64,000 nt of DNA from PCRC01 sp017848435 (GTDB taxonomy: Bacteria; Pseudomonadota; Gammaproteobacteria; Burkholderiales; Burkholderiaceae_C), in the NCBI GenBank assembly GCA_965284315.1, contig OZ260072.1, positions 1,736,001-1,800,000 on the forward strand. Direction: 5' to 3'. A model generated the notes under the pieces. That model was not told the origin of the DNA, ran no database searches, and saw only the letters and a program-made list of their open reading frames with translations. Each line of letters begins with the position of its first letter. The first letter of the stretch is position 1. Positions 9,236 through 19,329 of the stretch are shown here, piece after piece. The translations under genes and the position numbers were made by a program.

Positions 9236-9325
9236 GGAGCGCCGCCGCGCCGGGCCGCCCCAAGCAAGGCACGGCCCCCTCGGGGGGCAGCGAGCTACAC
9301 GCAGTGAGCGAGCGTGGGGGCTATA
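9236..9325. repeat. G/C-rich interspersed repeat with CCCCCTCGGGGGG hairpin
   Basis: This stretch between the convergent AEC and priA genes contains a compact GCCCCCTCGGGGGGC hairpin followed by GTGAGCGAGCGTGGGGG. I recognise this layout from many Comamonadaceae intergenic regions, where it sits after genes. It could end transcription from either side, but it lacks a clean U-tract. Only one copy is in the window, so its repeat nature rests on recall. Confidence 0.45.
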
Positions 9326-11453
9326 TCGCCAGCGGGTCCACGTCCACCGCCCAGCGGATCACGCCCTTGCCTTCGGGCTGCTGGCGGGTGCCGCGCAGCA
9401 CCGGTTGCCACGCGGCCAGAAACTGCTGCAGCGCCTGGCGTGACGGGCTTTCCAGCAGCATCTGCGCCCGCTCCACATTGGCCACGCGCTGGATGGTCAT
9501 CGGCACCGCCGGGTACAGCGTCACATGGCCCGCGCCCGGCAACCCGGCGGCCGCGGCGCTGGCGGCCGAGAGAAAGGCCTGGGCCGCGTCCTGGCTGCGC
9601 GCTTCGGCCCGCACCAGCGCCTGAAAGCTGAACGGCGGCAGGCTGGCCTGGGCGCGTTCGGCCAGCTGCTGCGCGGCAAACGCGGGGAAATCGTGCTGGC
9701 GCAGCGCGGCGTACAGCGGGTGGTCTTTGTGGTGGGTCTGCAGCCACATCTCGCTGACCGCACCCTGCTGCGCGAGGTAGGCCGCGTCGCGCCCGGCGCG
9801 GCCCGCCGCCTGCAGCAGCAGGCTGAACAGCCGTTCCGGCGCGCGGAAGTCACTGGAGAACAGCGCGGTGTCGGGGTTGACCGCCGCCACCAGCGTGATG
9901 CGCCGGAAGTCGTGCCCCTTAGCGATCATTTGCGTGCCGACCAGCACGTCCACGTCGCCCGCATGCACCTGTGCCAACTGCGATTCGAGCGCGCCCTTGA
10001 GCCGGGTGGTGTCGGCGTCGATGCGGGCGATGCGCACCTCGCTGCCGTCGGGCCGGCGCACGTCGGCCAGCAGGCTGGCGAGCTGTTCTTCGATCTGCTC
10101 GGTGCCGCGGCCAATGGGCGCGATGTCCGGGTTGCCGCAGGCCGGGCAGGCGCGCGGCACCCGCTCGGTGAAGCCGCAGTGGTGGCAGCGCAGCGTGCGG
10201 TCGATCTTGTGGAACACGCGGTAGGCGCTGCAGTGCGCGCAGTCGCTTTTCCAGCCGCAGCTGCCGCAGTGCAGCACCGGGGCGTAGCCGCGCCGGTTCA
10301 GAAACACCATGGCCTGCTCGCCGCGCGCGATGCGTTCGGTGATGGCCGCCAGCAGCGGGGACGACAGCACCGTGTGGCGCGGCTGGTGTTCCATGTTCAC
10401 CAGCCGCAGCGTGGGCAGCGCCCCGGCCGGGCTGCCAGCGTGGCCAATGCGCTGGGTGAGCGTGAGGCGGCGGTAGCGGCCACCGTCTTCGGCGGGCCGG
10501 CTGTGGTGCCAGCTCTCCAGCGACGGCGTGGCCGAACCCAGCATCACTCGGCACGGCGCGTCGGTGGTGGATTCGAGCCGGGCGCGGTAGATGGCCAGGT
10601 CGCGCGCCGAGTAGCGGGCGCCTTCCTGCTGCTTGTAGCTCGGGTCGTGTTCTTCGTCCACCACGATCAGCCGCAGCGCCGGCAGCGACGCAAACACCGC
10701 CATCCGGGTGCCGAGCACGATGCGCGCCTCGCCCAGGTGGGCAGAAAGCCAGCTCTGCAGCCGCTGCGGGTTGGTCATGCCGCTGTGCAGCGCCACCACC
10801 GCCTGCGGGCCGTGGTGGGCAAAACGCGCGCGGAAACGCGCTTCCAGCTGCGGCGTGAGGTTGATCTCCGGCACCATCACCAGCGCCTGGGCCTGCGGGT
10901 CGCGTGCCAGCAGGTTCTGCACCGCCTGCAAATACACCTCGGTCTTGCCGCTGCCCGTCACGCCAAACAGCAGGGCCGGTTCGGGCGCGGACTCGAATGC
11001 CGCCAGCGCCTCGGCCTGTTCGGCCGTCAACACCTGCGCTGGCGTGGCGGGGGGCGTGGCGGAGGCGTCCAGCTTGGCCTTGGCGTGGCGTTTCAGCCGC
11101 CGTGCCAGCTGCTGGGCGTCCAGGTCGCGCAGCGCCGGGGGCAGGGCGGCCAGCGCCACCTCGCCGGGGCCGCGCTGGTAGTAGCGGGCGGCAAATTCCA
11201 CCAGTTGGCGCCAGCTGTCGCCCAGTGGGTGCAGGCCGTCGAGCACCGCGCTCAAGGGGCGGATGGCGGTGCCTTCGGGCGGGGCGCCGGTGTCGCCCGC
11301 GTCCTGCCAGACCACGCCCAGCACCTCGCGTTGGCCCAGGGGCACGCGCACCAAGGTGCCGGGCGCGAGTGGCAGCTCACTTTCGTAATGCAGCAGGCTG
11401 CCCAGGGCGCTGTGGGCCGGGGTGGGGACGAGAACGGGCAACCGGTGCGGCAT
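9321..11453 (-). CDS. priA: Primosomal protein N' (replication restart helicase PriA)
   Basis: A 710-residue PriA. The N-terminal 3'-DNA-binding domain begins LPVLVPTPAHSALGSLLHY and contains GTLVRVPLGQREVLGVVW. Helicase motif I is GVTGSGKTEVYL, motif II VVDEEHD, and SYKQQEGARYSARD follows. The zinc-binding insert is complete, with CGSCGWKSDCAHC and CHHCG...CPACGN giving the paired Cys clusters. Motifs V/VI appear in VLVGTQMIAKGHDF and LLQAAGRAGRD. PriA recognises stalled forks and D-loops and reloads DnaB. It is separated from hemE, also on the minus strand, by a 374-bp non-coding region. Confidence 0.96.
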   Translation of the reverse strand: MPHRLPVLVPTPAHSALGSLLHYESELPLAPGTLVRVPLGQREVLGVVWQDAGDTGAPPEGTAIRPLSAVLDGLHPLGDSWRQLVEFAARYYQRGPGEVALAALPPALRDLDAQQLARRLKRHAKAKLDASATPPATPAQVLTAEQAEALAAFESAPEPALLFGVTGSGKTEVYLQAVQNLLARDPQAQALVMVPEINLTPQLEARFRARFAHHGPQAVVALHSGMTNPQRLQSWLSAHLGEARIVLGTRMAVFASLPALRLIVVDEEHDPSYKQQEGARYSARDLAIYRARLESTTDAPCRVMLGSATPSLESWHHSRPAEDGGRYRRLTLTQRIGHAGSPAGALPTLRLVNMEHQPRHTVLSSPLLAAITERIARGEQAMVFLNRRGYAPVLHCGSCGWKSDCAHCSAYRVFHKIDRTLRCHHCGFTERVPRACPACGNPDIAPIGRGTEQIEEQLASLLADVRRPDGSEVRIARIDADTTRLKGALESQLAQVHAGDVDVLVGTQMIAKGHDFRRITLVAAVNPDTALFSSDFRAPERLFSLLLQAAGRAGRDAAYLAQQGAVSEMWLQTHHKDHPLYAALRQHDFPAFAAQQLAERAQASLPPFSFQALVRAEARSQDAAQAFLSAASAAAAGLPGAGHVTLYPAVPMTIQRVANVERAQMLLESPSRQALQQFLAAWQPVLRGTRQQPEGKGVIRWAVDVDPLAI

Positions 11454-11827
11454 GGGCGGGGGACGCCTTAGCGGCGACTCTTCAGGTCAACTTGCGAAAA
11501 GTTCCGTAAGTTCATGATTTAGAAGGGCTTTCTGCTTCATCCAGTATTTCTGTGGATAACTTTGTTGATAGATTGCCCTGGGTGCCGCCAAAGCCTTGCA
11601 AATCAAGGCTTTGCTTAAAATGCCCACAAACAGTGCAAATCACGAAACCTATACAAATCAATGACTTAGCGGTGCTACACGTTTTGTAGCGCGGTGCGCT
11701 GTGGGCTGGCTTCGGGTTTGTGCCGCACCCCATCTTTTGTGCATAAGTCAAGTGGCATGTGCATATTTCGCGCTCAACAAGCAGGGAAAACCCGTGTTGC
11801 GGAACAACGGCACAGCGGCCCGAAAAT
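11454..11827. other. priA-hemE intergenic region with DnaA-box-like site and stem-loop
   Basis: A 374-bp A+T-richer gap without a convincing gene. It holds TGTGGATAA (11551-11559), the complement of the perfect DnaA box TTATCCACA. A perfect 10-bp inverted repeat, CAAAGCCTTG / CAAGGCTTTG (11589-11598 and 11604-11613), has a 5-base loop. The stem-loop is not followed by a T-run on either strand, so a classical terminator is not supported. A single DnaA box does not make an origin. Confidence 0.5.
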
Positions 11828-12931
11828 TTACGCCCGCATTTTCCGGGAGTGGCTGTGCACCGCCTCCACCAGCGCGGACACATGGTCTGGCGGCGTGAAC
11901 TGGCTGATGCCGTGGCCGAGGTTGAAGATGTGTGTCGGCCCGGTCTGCATGGTGTCGGTGTGGGGCACGCCAAAGCTCTCCAGCACCTTGACCACCTCGG
12001 CGGTGATCTGCGCCGGTGGGGCAAACAGCACGTTGGGGTCGATGTTGCCCTGCAAGGCCTTGTGCCCACCCACCTTCGCCCGGGCCTGGCCCAGGTTGAC
12101 CGTCCAGTCCAGCCCCAGCACCTCGCAGTCCAGGCTGCCCATCTCGTCGAGCCAGATGCCGCCGCCCTTGGTGAACACCAGGCGCGGAATCTTCACCCCG
12201 TTGTGTTCGCGCTTCAGTTTGGCCAGCACCTGGGCGGTGTAGGCCATGCTGAACTGCTGGAAGGCGCCGTCGGCCAGCACGCCGCCCCAGCTGTCAAAAA
12301 TCATCACCGCCTGGGCGCCGGCCTCGATTTGCGTGTTCAGGTACAGCGCCACCGCGTCGGCGTTGATTTGCAGCATCTTGTGCATCAAATCGGGCCGGCT
12401 GTAGAGCATGGACTTGACCAGCCGGTAGTCGTCCGAGCCTTTGCCTTCCACCATGTAGCAGGCCAGCGTCCAGGGGCTGCCCGAAAAACCGATCAGTGGC
12501 ACCCGGCCGTTCAAGGCTTTGCGGATGGAGGTGACCGCGTCAAACACGTAACGCAACTTGGCCATGTCGGGCACGGCGAGTTGGGCCACGGCGGCTTCGT
12601 CGCGCACCGGGGACGCAAAGCGCGGGCCCTCGCCCTGCGCAAACGACAGGCCCAGGCCCATGGCGTCGGGCACGGTGAGGATGTCGCTGAACAGGATGGA
12701 GGCGTCCAGCGGGTAGCGTTCCAGCGGCTGCAGCGTGACTTCGGTGGCGTAGTCCACATTGGTGGCCAGGCCCATGAAGCTGCCGGCTTTGGCGCGGGTG
12801 GCGCAGTATTCGGGCAAATACCGGCCGGCCTGGCGCATCAGCCACACGGGGGTGTGGTCGGTGGCCTGGCGGAAACAGGCGCGCAGGAAGGTGTCGTTTT
12901 GCAGGGGGGCGAAGGTGGTCGTGGCGGTCAT
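11828..12931 (-). CDS. hemE: Uroporphyrinogen decarboxylase
   Basis: A 367-residue HemE, which decarboxylates the four acetate groups of uroporphyrinogen III to give coproporphyrinogen III in haem synthesis. Signatures are PVWLMRQAGRYLPEY near the N terminus (the arginines bind substrate carboxylates), SILFSDILTVPDAMG, IGFSGSPWTLACYM, IFDSWGG and LQGNIDPNVL. The ATG at 12931 is preferred over one 18 codons upstream because MTATTTFAPLQND fits the family N terminus. The divergent RIO-kinase gene starts only 38 bases away, so their promoters must overlap. Confidence 0.97.
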   Translation of the reverse strand: MTATTTFAPLQNDTFLRACFRQATDHTPVWLMRQAGRYLPEYCATRAKAGSFMGLATNVDYATEVTLQPLERYPLDASILFSDILTVPDAMGLGLSFAQGEGPRFASPVRDEAAVAQLAVPDMAKLRYVFDAVTSIRKALNGRVPLIGFSGSPWTLACYMVEGKGSDDYRLVKSMLYSRPDLMHKMLQINADAVALYLNTQIEAGAQAVMIFDSWGGVLADGAFQQFSMAYTAQVLAKLKREHNGVKIPRLVFTKGGGIWLDEMGSLDCEVLGLDWTVNLGQARAKVGGHKALQGNIDPNVLFAPPAQITAEVVKVLESFGVPHTDTMQTGPTHIFNLGHGISQFTPPDHVSALVEAVHSHSRKMRA

Positions 12932-12969
12932 ACCGAGATTGTCGCAGGCCCATGCACCACAATCCGGGC

Positions 12970-13818
12970 ATGAAATCCCCCGCACGGCTGTTGCCGCTGA
13001 TAGAAGAAGGCCTGATTGACACGGTGGTGCGCCAGCTGATGAGTGGCAAGGAGGCCACGGTCTACGTGGTGCGCTGCGGCGACGAGACCCGCTGCGCCAA
13101 GATCTACAAGGAAGCCGACCAGCGCAGTTTTCGCCAGGCGGTGGACTACACCGAGAACCGCAAAACCAAAAACAGCCGCGACGCCCGCGCCATGGCCAAG
13201 GGCAGCAAGTTCGGCCGGCAGACGCAAGAAGCCGCCTGGCAAAGCGCCGAGGTGGATGCGCTGTACCGCCTGGCCGCCGCCGGCGTGCGCGTGCCCACGC
13301 CGTACAACTTTCTCGACGGCGTGCTGCTGATGGAGCTGGTGGCCAATGCCGACGGCGACGCCGCGCCGCGCATCAACGACGTGGTGTTCACCCCCGAAGA
13401 AGCCCTGCGCCACCACACCAGCCTGCTGGCCGAGGTGGTGCGCATGCTCTGCGCGGGGGTGGTGCATGGCGATTTGTCGGAATTCAACATCCTGCTGGCG
13501 GCCGACGGGCCGGTCATCATTGATTTGCCGCAGGCGGTGGACGCCGCCGGCAACCACCACGCCCAGCGCATGCTGCTGCGCGATGTGGCCAACCTGCGCG
13601 CCTACTTTGGCGCCACCGCGCCCGAACTGCTGGGCACCGACTACGGTTCTGAGATGTGGGCGCTGTACGAGCGCGGCCTGCTGCGGCCCGACACGGTGCT
13701 CACCGGCCAGCACACCCGCGCCACAGGCCCGGTGGACCTGGTCGGCGTGCTGCGCGAAATTGGCGATGCCCGCGACGAAGAAGCCGCGCGCCGGCTGCGT
13801 TTGCAAACCCCCTCATAA
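12970..13818 (+). CDS. RIO-type serine protein kinase
   Basis: A 282-residue RIO1-like kinase. The nucleotide-binding region is LMSGKEATVYVVRCG with the invariant Lys in CAKIYKE. The catalytic loop is VHGDLSEFN and the metal-binding loop IIDLPQAVD, both RIO hallmarks; the flexible loop KTKNSRDARAMAKGSKFGRQ sits between. Bacterial RIO kinases autophosphorylate, but targets are largely unknown. The start could also be ATG 12952, six codons upstream. A small gene of unknown function follows after seven bases and is probably co-transcribed. Confidence 0.87.
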   Translation: MKSPARLLPLIEEGLIDTVVRQLMSGKEATVYVVRCGDETRCAKIYKEADQRSFRQAVDYTENRKTKNSRDARAMAKGSKFGRQTQEAAWQSAEVDALYRLAAAGVRVPTPYNFLDGVLLMELVANADGDAAPRINDVVFTPEEALRHHTSLLAEVVRMLCAGVVHGDLSEFNILLAADGPVIIDLPQAVDAAGNHHAQRMLLRDVANLRAYFGATAPELLGTDYGSEMWALYERGLLRPDTVLTGQHTRATGPVDLVGVLREIGDARDEEAARRLRLQTPS

Positions 13819-13825
13819 AACCGCC

Positions 13826-14293
13826 ATGAACGACGAGATCATCAAACAAGACCGCCTGTGGGCCGACAACGGCTGGACCGCCCGCGTCATCAAGAACGAA
13901 GACGACGACGGCTGGGCCGTGGCCATGACCCGCGACGGCGAGGCCGAACCCGCGCTGGTCGGCCCCTGGACCATGGGCCGCGACAAGAAGAACCCCAAGC
14001 CGCTGGACACGTCGGCCTTCAACACGCTGGTAAAAACCGCCGCCGAGGTGGTGCGCCGGCACGAGCAGCAGGCCTACGCGCAGCTCAACAAGAATGTGGC
14101 CATCACCGTGGCGGGCGACAAATGGACGGTGGCGCTGGAAATCGTGCCCGACGAGTTTGAACCCTATGCGCTGCTCAAGGCCATTGACGCGCTGGGCAGC
14201 GAAGCAGCGCGGGTCAAGGTGCGGGCCGACTTCAAGCTCACCATTGCCAGCGCCACCGCGTGGGCCGAAGGCGGCTGGCACAGGCCGGGGTGA
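13826..14293 (+). CDS. Conserved hypothetical protein downstream of RIO kinase
   Basis: A 155-residue soluble protein that I do not recognise. It starts MNDEIIKQDRLWADNGWTARV and contains a DEDDDGW-like acidic stretch, an NPKPLDTSAFNTLVKT segment and a C-terminal alpha/beta region (KWTVALEIVPDEFEPYALL). There is no signal peptide, membrane helix or metal cluster. Codon use and G+C match the neighbours. Being seven bases from the kinase stop, it is likely translated from the same mRNA and may be a partner or substrate, which is only a positional inference. Confidence 0.75.
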   Translation: MNDEIIKQDRLWADNGWTARVIKNEDDDGWAVAMTRDGEAEPALVGPWTMGRDKKNPKPLDTSAFNTLVKTAAEVVRRHEQQAYAQLNKNVAITVAGDKWTVALEIVPDEFEPYALLKAIDALGSEAARVKVRADFKLTIASATAWAEGGWHRPG

Positions 14294-14365
14294 CACGCGG
14301 GTGGCAATGCAGGGAATGGCCTGTCTCCCTAGAATGGGTCAGCCCTGCAACCACCGGAGTTTCTG

Positions 14366-15505
14366 ATGCCCCACAACCTGCCTGCGCACGTGCTGCAACT
14401 CCGCTCCCTCATCCAGGCCAGCGGTGAGCTGGAAGTCTCGCTGGTGGAGGTGCCCGTTCCCACGCCGCGCGACAACGAGGTGCTGATACAGGTCGAGGCC
14501 GCACCGCTCAACCCGTCCGACCAAGGCCTGCTGTTCGGCCCCGCCGACCTCAAAACCGCCCAGACCCGTGGCTCGGCCAAGCGGCCCGTGCTCACCGCGC
14601 AGGTGCCACCCCAAGCGCTGGCCGGTATTACCGGTCGCATCGGCCAGTCGATGCCGGTGGGTAATGAAGGCGCCGGCACCGTGGTGGCCGCAGGCGCGTC
14701 ACCGGCCGCGCAGGCGCTGCTGGGCCAACGCGTGGCCGCCATTGGCGGCGCCATGTACAGCCAGTACCGTGCGGTGGCCGCCGACCAGTGCCTGCTGCTG
14801 CCCAAAGGCGCCACGGCGGCGCAGGGCGCCTCGTGCTTCATCAACCCGCTCACCGCACTCGGCATGGTGGAAACCATGCGCCGGCAGGGCCACACCGCGT
14901 TGGCACACACCGCAGCGGCCTCCAACCTCGGGCAAATGCTCAACCGCATCTGCCAACAAGACGGCATTGGCCTGGTCAATATCGTGCGTTCGCCGCAGCA
15001 GGCCGAACTGCTGCGCGGGCAGGGCGCGGTGTTTGTTTGCGACTCCAGCGCCCCCACGTTTGCGGCCGACCTCACCGCCGCGCTGCAAGCCACCGGCGCC
15101 ACCGTGGCCTTTGACGCCATTGGCGGCGGCACGCTGGCGGGGCAGATTTTGTCGTGCATGGAAGCCGCGCTGAGCCGCCAACTCACCGAATACAGCCGCT
15201 ACGGCACATCCGTGCCCAAGCAGGTGTACATCTACGGCGGGCTGGACACCTCGCCCACCCTGGTCAACCGCAACTTCGGCATGACCTGGGGCATGGGCGG
15301 CTGGCTGCTGTTTCCCTACCTGCAACAAATTGGCCCGGCTGCCGTGGCCACCCTGAAAGCACGCGTGGCACGCGAACTCACCACCACCTTCCAGAGCCAC
15401 TACGCCGGCAGCATGGGGCTGGCCGAGGCGCTGCACCCCGACAGCGTCGCCCGCTATGCCAAACGGTCCACCGGCGCCAAGTTTTTGATCACCCCCAACA
15501 CCTGA
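14366..15505 (+). CDS. Zinc-independent alcohol dehydrogenase / quinone oxidoreductase-like (MDR)
   Basis: A 379-residue medium-chain dehydrogenase/reductase. The GroES-like N-terminal half contains VLIQVEAAPLNPSDQGLLFG and VGNEGAGTVVAAG. The nucleotide-binding half has the Rossmann region LAHTAAASNLGQML in place of a canonical GxGxxG, and VAFDAIGGG further on. The catalytic-zinc Cys/His set is absent, as in quinone oxidoreductase relatives. Probable cofactor is NADPH; the substrate is unknown. It stands alone 10 bases before creA, so the two may be co-transcribed. Confidence 0.82.
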   Translation: MPHNLPAHVLQLRSLIQASGELEVSLVEVPVPTPRDNEVLIQVEAAPLNPSDQGLLFGPADLKTAQTRGSAKRPVLTAQVPPQALAGITGRIGQSMPVGNEGAGTVVAAGASPAAQALLGQRVAAIGGAMYSQYRAVAADQCLLLPKGATAAQGASCFINPLTALGMVETMRRQGHTALAHTAAASNLGQMLNRICQQDGIGLVNIVRSPQQAELLRGQGAVFVCDSSAPTFAADLTAALQATGATVAFDAIGGGTLAGQILSCMEAALSRQLTEYSRYGTSVPKQVYIYGGLDTSPTLVNRNFGMTWGMGGWLLFPYLQQIGPAAVATLKARVARELTTTFQSHYAGSMGLAEALHPDSVARYAKRSTGAKFLITPNT

Positions 15506-15515
15506 AAGAGTCGCC

Positions 15516-15983
15516 ATGAAAACACTGCTGGCCTGCGTTGCCGCGCTGACCCTCTCACTCGCCGCCCAGGCCGATACCGTGGGCGAAGTCAGCACCACCT
15601 TCAAACTGCTCAGCCCCAACGACAAGATCGTCGTCGATGTGTTTGACGACCCCGACGTGGGCGGCGTGGCCTGCTATCTGTCGCACGCGCAGACCGGCGG
15701 CTACAAGGGCGCGCTGGGCCTGGCCGAAGACACCTCCGACGCGGCCGTGGCCTGCCGCCAGGTGGGCACCATCAGCTTCAAAGGCAAGATTCCCGTGCAG
15801 GAAGAAGTCTTCAACGCCCGCTCGTCGTTCTTGTTCAAGCGCGTCCGCGTCGTTCGCATGGTGGACGCCAAACGCAACACGCTGGTCTACCTGGTGTATT
15901 CCGACAAGATCATCGAAGGCAGCCCGAAGAACAGCGTGACGGCGGTGCCGGTGCCGGCGGGGGTGGTGATACCGGTGAAGTGA
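15516..15983 (+). CDS. creA: CreA family periplasmic protein
   Basis: A 155-residue exported protein of the CreA family. A signal peptide (MKTLLACVAALTLSLAAQA) is followed by the family pattern: VGEVSTTFKLLSPNDKIVVDVFDDPDV, GVACYLSHA, ACRQVG, and SSFLFKRVRVVRMVD. Two cysteines, in GVACY and AVACRQ, could form a disulfide. The function of CreA is not known in any organism, despite wide conservation in Proteobacteria. It follows the MDR gene by 10 bases. Confidence 0.9.
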   Translation: MKTLLACVAALTLSLAAQADTVGEVSTTFKLLSPNDKIVVDVFDDPDVGGVACYLSHAQTGGYKGALGLAEDTSDAAVACRQVGTISFKGKIPVQEEVFNARSSFLFKRVRVVRMVDAKRNTLVYLVYSDKIIEGSPKNSVTAVPVPAGVVIPVK

Positions 15984-16025
15984 GGCGGGCTACTTGTTTG
16001 TATTGACCGGTTGAATCTGCCGCCG

Positions 16026-16447
16026 TTAACCGCCCCTAGCCCGCCACTGTTCCGTCTTCAAACAAGCGTTCTCCACCACCAGCAGCCCCGCCGCCTCGGC
16101 CTTCGCAGTCGCCTCGGCATGCGCAATCCCCATCTGCATCCACACCGCCGGTGCGCCGATGGCAATCGCTTCGTCCACCACCGGCGGCACGTCTTCGCTG
16201 TTGCGGAAGATGTTCACCAGGTCGATGTGTTCGTGCTGCGCTGCCTCGGTGAGTGACGCGTAGGCTTTCTCGCCCAGCACGCTGCCGCCCTGGCTGCTCA
16301 CCAGCGGGTTGATGGGGATGATGCGGTAGCCCAGGCTCTGCATGGTTTTGGACACGCCAAAACTTTCGCGGTGGGGCTTGGGGCTGAGGCCCACCACGGC
16401 GATGGTTTTGCTGGTTTTCAGCAGGTGGCGGATGGTCTCCTGCCGGT

Positions 16448-16451
<4 letters not shown>
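16026..16451 (-). CDS. CoA-binding (YccU-like) protein, paralogue 1
   Basis: A 141-residue single-domain CoA_binding Rossmann protein. It contains TIAVVGLSPKPHRESFGVS, where the nucleotide-binding glycine loop lies, then YRIIPINPL, VDEAIAIGAPAVWMQMGI and GLLVVENAC. Its ATG overlaps the stop of the upstream sulfhydrylase by four bases, so translation is coupled. A second, related protein lies on the other side of that enzyme. Proteins of this kind bind CoA, but their role is unclear; linkage to methionine synthesis here suggests a function in CoA-thioester or sulfur metabolism. Confidence 0.87.
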
Positions 16452-17758
<1,307 letters not shown>

Positions 17759-17759
17759 G

Positions 17760-18236
17760 TCAGTACGGCAGTTGTTGTGGGCGCTTGGACGAGATGACCT
17801 TGGTGTTCACGCCAAACCACCCCAGCCCACCATAAAGCCGCGCATGCTCAATCTTCACGCAGCGGTCCATCACCACGTCCAGCCCGGCAGCCTGGGCTTT
17901 GGCGGCGGCATCAACGTTCAGCACACCAATCTGCTGCCACAGGCATTTGGCGCCAATGGCAATCGCCTCGTCGGCAATCGGGCCAATGTCTTCGGTTTTG
18001 CGAAAGCAGTCCACCATGTCGATGGCCACATGCTGCGCCGCCTCGGTCACGCTGGCATAGCTGCGTTCGCCCAGAATCTCGCTGGCTCCGGGGTTGATGG
18101 GCACGATGCGGTAGCCGTGTGCCTGCATGTACTTGGCGGCAAAAAAACTGGGCCGGTGCCATTGTGGCGACAGGCCCACCACCGCAATGGTTTTACAGGC
18201 GCCGAGGATGCGGCGCAGGTCGCTGATGCTGCTCAT
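17760..18236 (-). CDS. CoA-binding (YccU-like) protein, paralogue 2
   Basis: A 158-residue CoA_binding protein related to the one after metY. It shares TIAVVGLSPQWHRPSFFAA, YRIVPINPGASEILGE, ADEAIAIGAKCLWQQIGV and GLDVVMDRCVKIEH. The two differ over much of their length, so the duplication is old. It is the first gene of the metY operon, ending one base before the metY start. The conserved Cys in VMDRCVKIEH corresponds to the VENAC of the other copy. Confidence 0.87.
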   Translation of the reverse strand: MSSISDLRRILGACKTIAVVGLSPQWHRPSFFAAKYMQAHGYRIVPINPGASEILGERSYASVTEAAQHVAIDMVDCFRKTEDIGPIADEAIAIGAKCLWQQIGVLNVDAAAKAQAAGLDVVMDRCVKIEHARLYGGLGWFGVNTKVISSKRPQQLPY

Positions 18237-18310
18237 GGGTGCAGTTTACGCACCTTGGCCTGCACAGATCGAAGCTGATATTGCTACAATCAAAGCAATA
18301 AAGGCTACAT

Positions 18311-18913
18311 ATGCTGACCGACCTCCTGTTTGGAAGCTACCGCAAAAAGGTGCTGAGCGTCTTGCTGCTCCACCCAAATATGGACTACCACGTCCGCGAG
18401 CTGGCGCGGCAAACCGGCACGTCTGCCGGCACCTTGCACAAGGAGCTGGCGCGCTTGGCCCAAGCCGGTTTGTTGTTGCGCAAGGCGCAGGGCAACCAGG
18501 TGCGCTACCAGGCCAACCAGCAATGCCCTGTGTTCCCGGAGTTGGCCGGGCTGTTGCGCAAGACCACGGGCGCCGCCGAAATACTGGCCAATGCGCTGGC
18601 ACCGCTTGCGCCCCCCCTGGCGCTGATTTTTGGCTCGGTGGCGGGTGGTACCGAAACCGCTGGCAGTGACGTGGACCTGCTGGTGATTGGCGATCTGGGT
18701 TTTGCCGAGGTGGTGTACGCCACCCACCCCGCGCAAGCGGAACTGGGCCGTGAGATCAACCCGGTGGTCTACAGTGCTGAGGAGTTCAGGCGCCGTGTGG
18801 CGAACAGCGACGCCTTCGTGCACAACCTGCTGGCGAGCCCCAAGATTTTCCTGATGGGAACGGAAGATGACCTTAGCCAACTTGCTGGCCATTCAAAGGC
18901 TGCTGGCATTTAG
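18311..18913 (+). CDS. MNT-type nucleotidyltransferase with N-terminal winged helix (putative antitoxin)
   Basis: A 200-residue protein. Residues 1-75 form a winged helix-turn-helix (YHVRELARQTGTSAGTLHKEL is the recognition-helix region). The C-terminal half is a minimal nucleotidyltransferase with GS (108-109) and SDVD (119-122), the Mg2+-binding residues. MNT proteins of this kind adenylylate or otherwise neutralise HEPN toxins. The next gene encodes a HEPN-like protein and overlaps by 47 bases, fitting an operon. The fused winged helix suggests that it also binds DNA, probably its own promoter. Confidence 0.83.
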   Translation: MLTDLLFGSYRKKVLSVLLLHPNMDYHVRELARQTGTSAGTLHKELARLAQAGLLLRKAQGNQVRYQANQQCPVFPELAGLLRKTTGAAEILANALAPLAPPLALIFGSVAGGTETAGSDVDLLVIGDLGFAEVVYATHPAQAELGREINPVVYSAEEFRRRVANSDAFVHNLLASPKIFLMGTEDDLSQLAGHSKAAGI

Positions 18914-19319
18914 CGCCACGCCGCAAGGCGTGCAACGCCTGCTGGCCGCCGCCGAGCGCAATCTGGCGGACGCGAAGCTGGCCCAGCTCAGCGCCGAAAA
19001 CCGCTTTGACGCCGCCTACAAATGCATCATGCAGTGCGCCATGCTGGGGTTGTGGGCGCACGGCTACCGCACCTCTACCAGCCAGCCCGGCCACCACCAG
19101 ACCGCTTTGCAGGCATTGCCGCTCACTCTGGGGTTACCCAACAGCGCCACCATCGTGCTGGATGTCCTGCGCAAGCAGCGCAACCTGAACGACTACGAAG
19201 GTGATCCCGTCGGTGACAGCGTGGTGCGCGAATGCCTCGGTCAAGCCGAAACGTTGCTGGCCCACACACGCCAGTTTCTGCAGACGCAGTTCCCGACGCT
19301 GCTGGCCAAACCGGGCTGA
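18867..19319 (+). CDS. HEPN-domain protein (putative toxin partner of MNT)
   Basis: A 150-residue all-alpha protein of HEPN type. GHHQTALQALPLTLG (about 75-89) and the helix LRKQRNLNDYEG (101-112) match the family. The canonical RNase motif R-x(4-6)-H is not clean here: Arg105-Asn106 are followed by Asp and Tyr110 rather than His, so catalysis may be altered. HEPN proteins paired with MNT proteins form toxin-antitoxin modules in which the tyrosine next to the motif is the modification site. It overlaps the MNT gene and ends 10 bases before the convergent thioredoxin-like gene. Confidence 0.75.
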   Translation: MTLANLLAIQRLLAFSATPQGVQRLLAAAERNLADAKLAQLSAENRFDAAYKCIMQCAMLGLWAHGYRTSTSQPGHHQTALQALPLTLGLPNSATIVLDVLRKQRNLNDYEGDPVGDSVVRECLGQAETLLAHTRQFLQTQFPTLLAKPG

Positions 19320-19329
19320 GAAATGCGGC

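Noticed and set aside
11551..11559. Chromosomal origin at the priA-hemE gap
   Set aside because: There is only one DnaA box, and no dnaA, dnaN or A+T-rich unwinding region.
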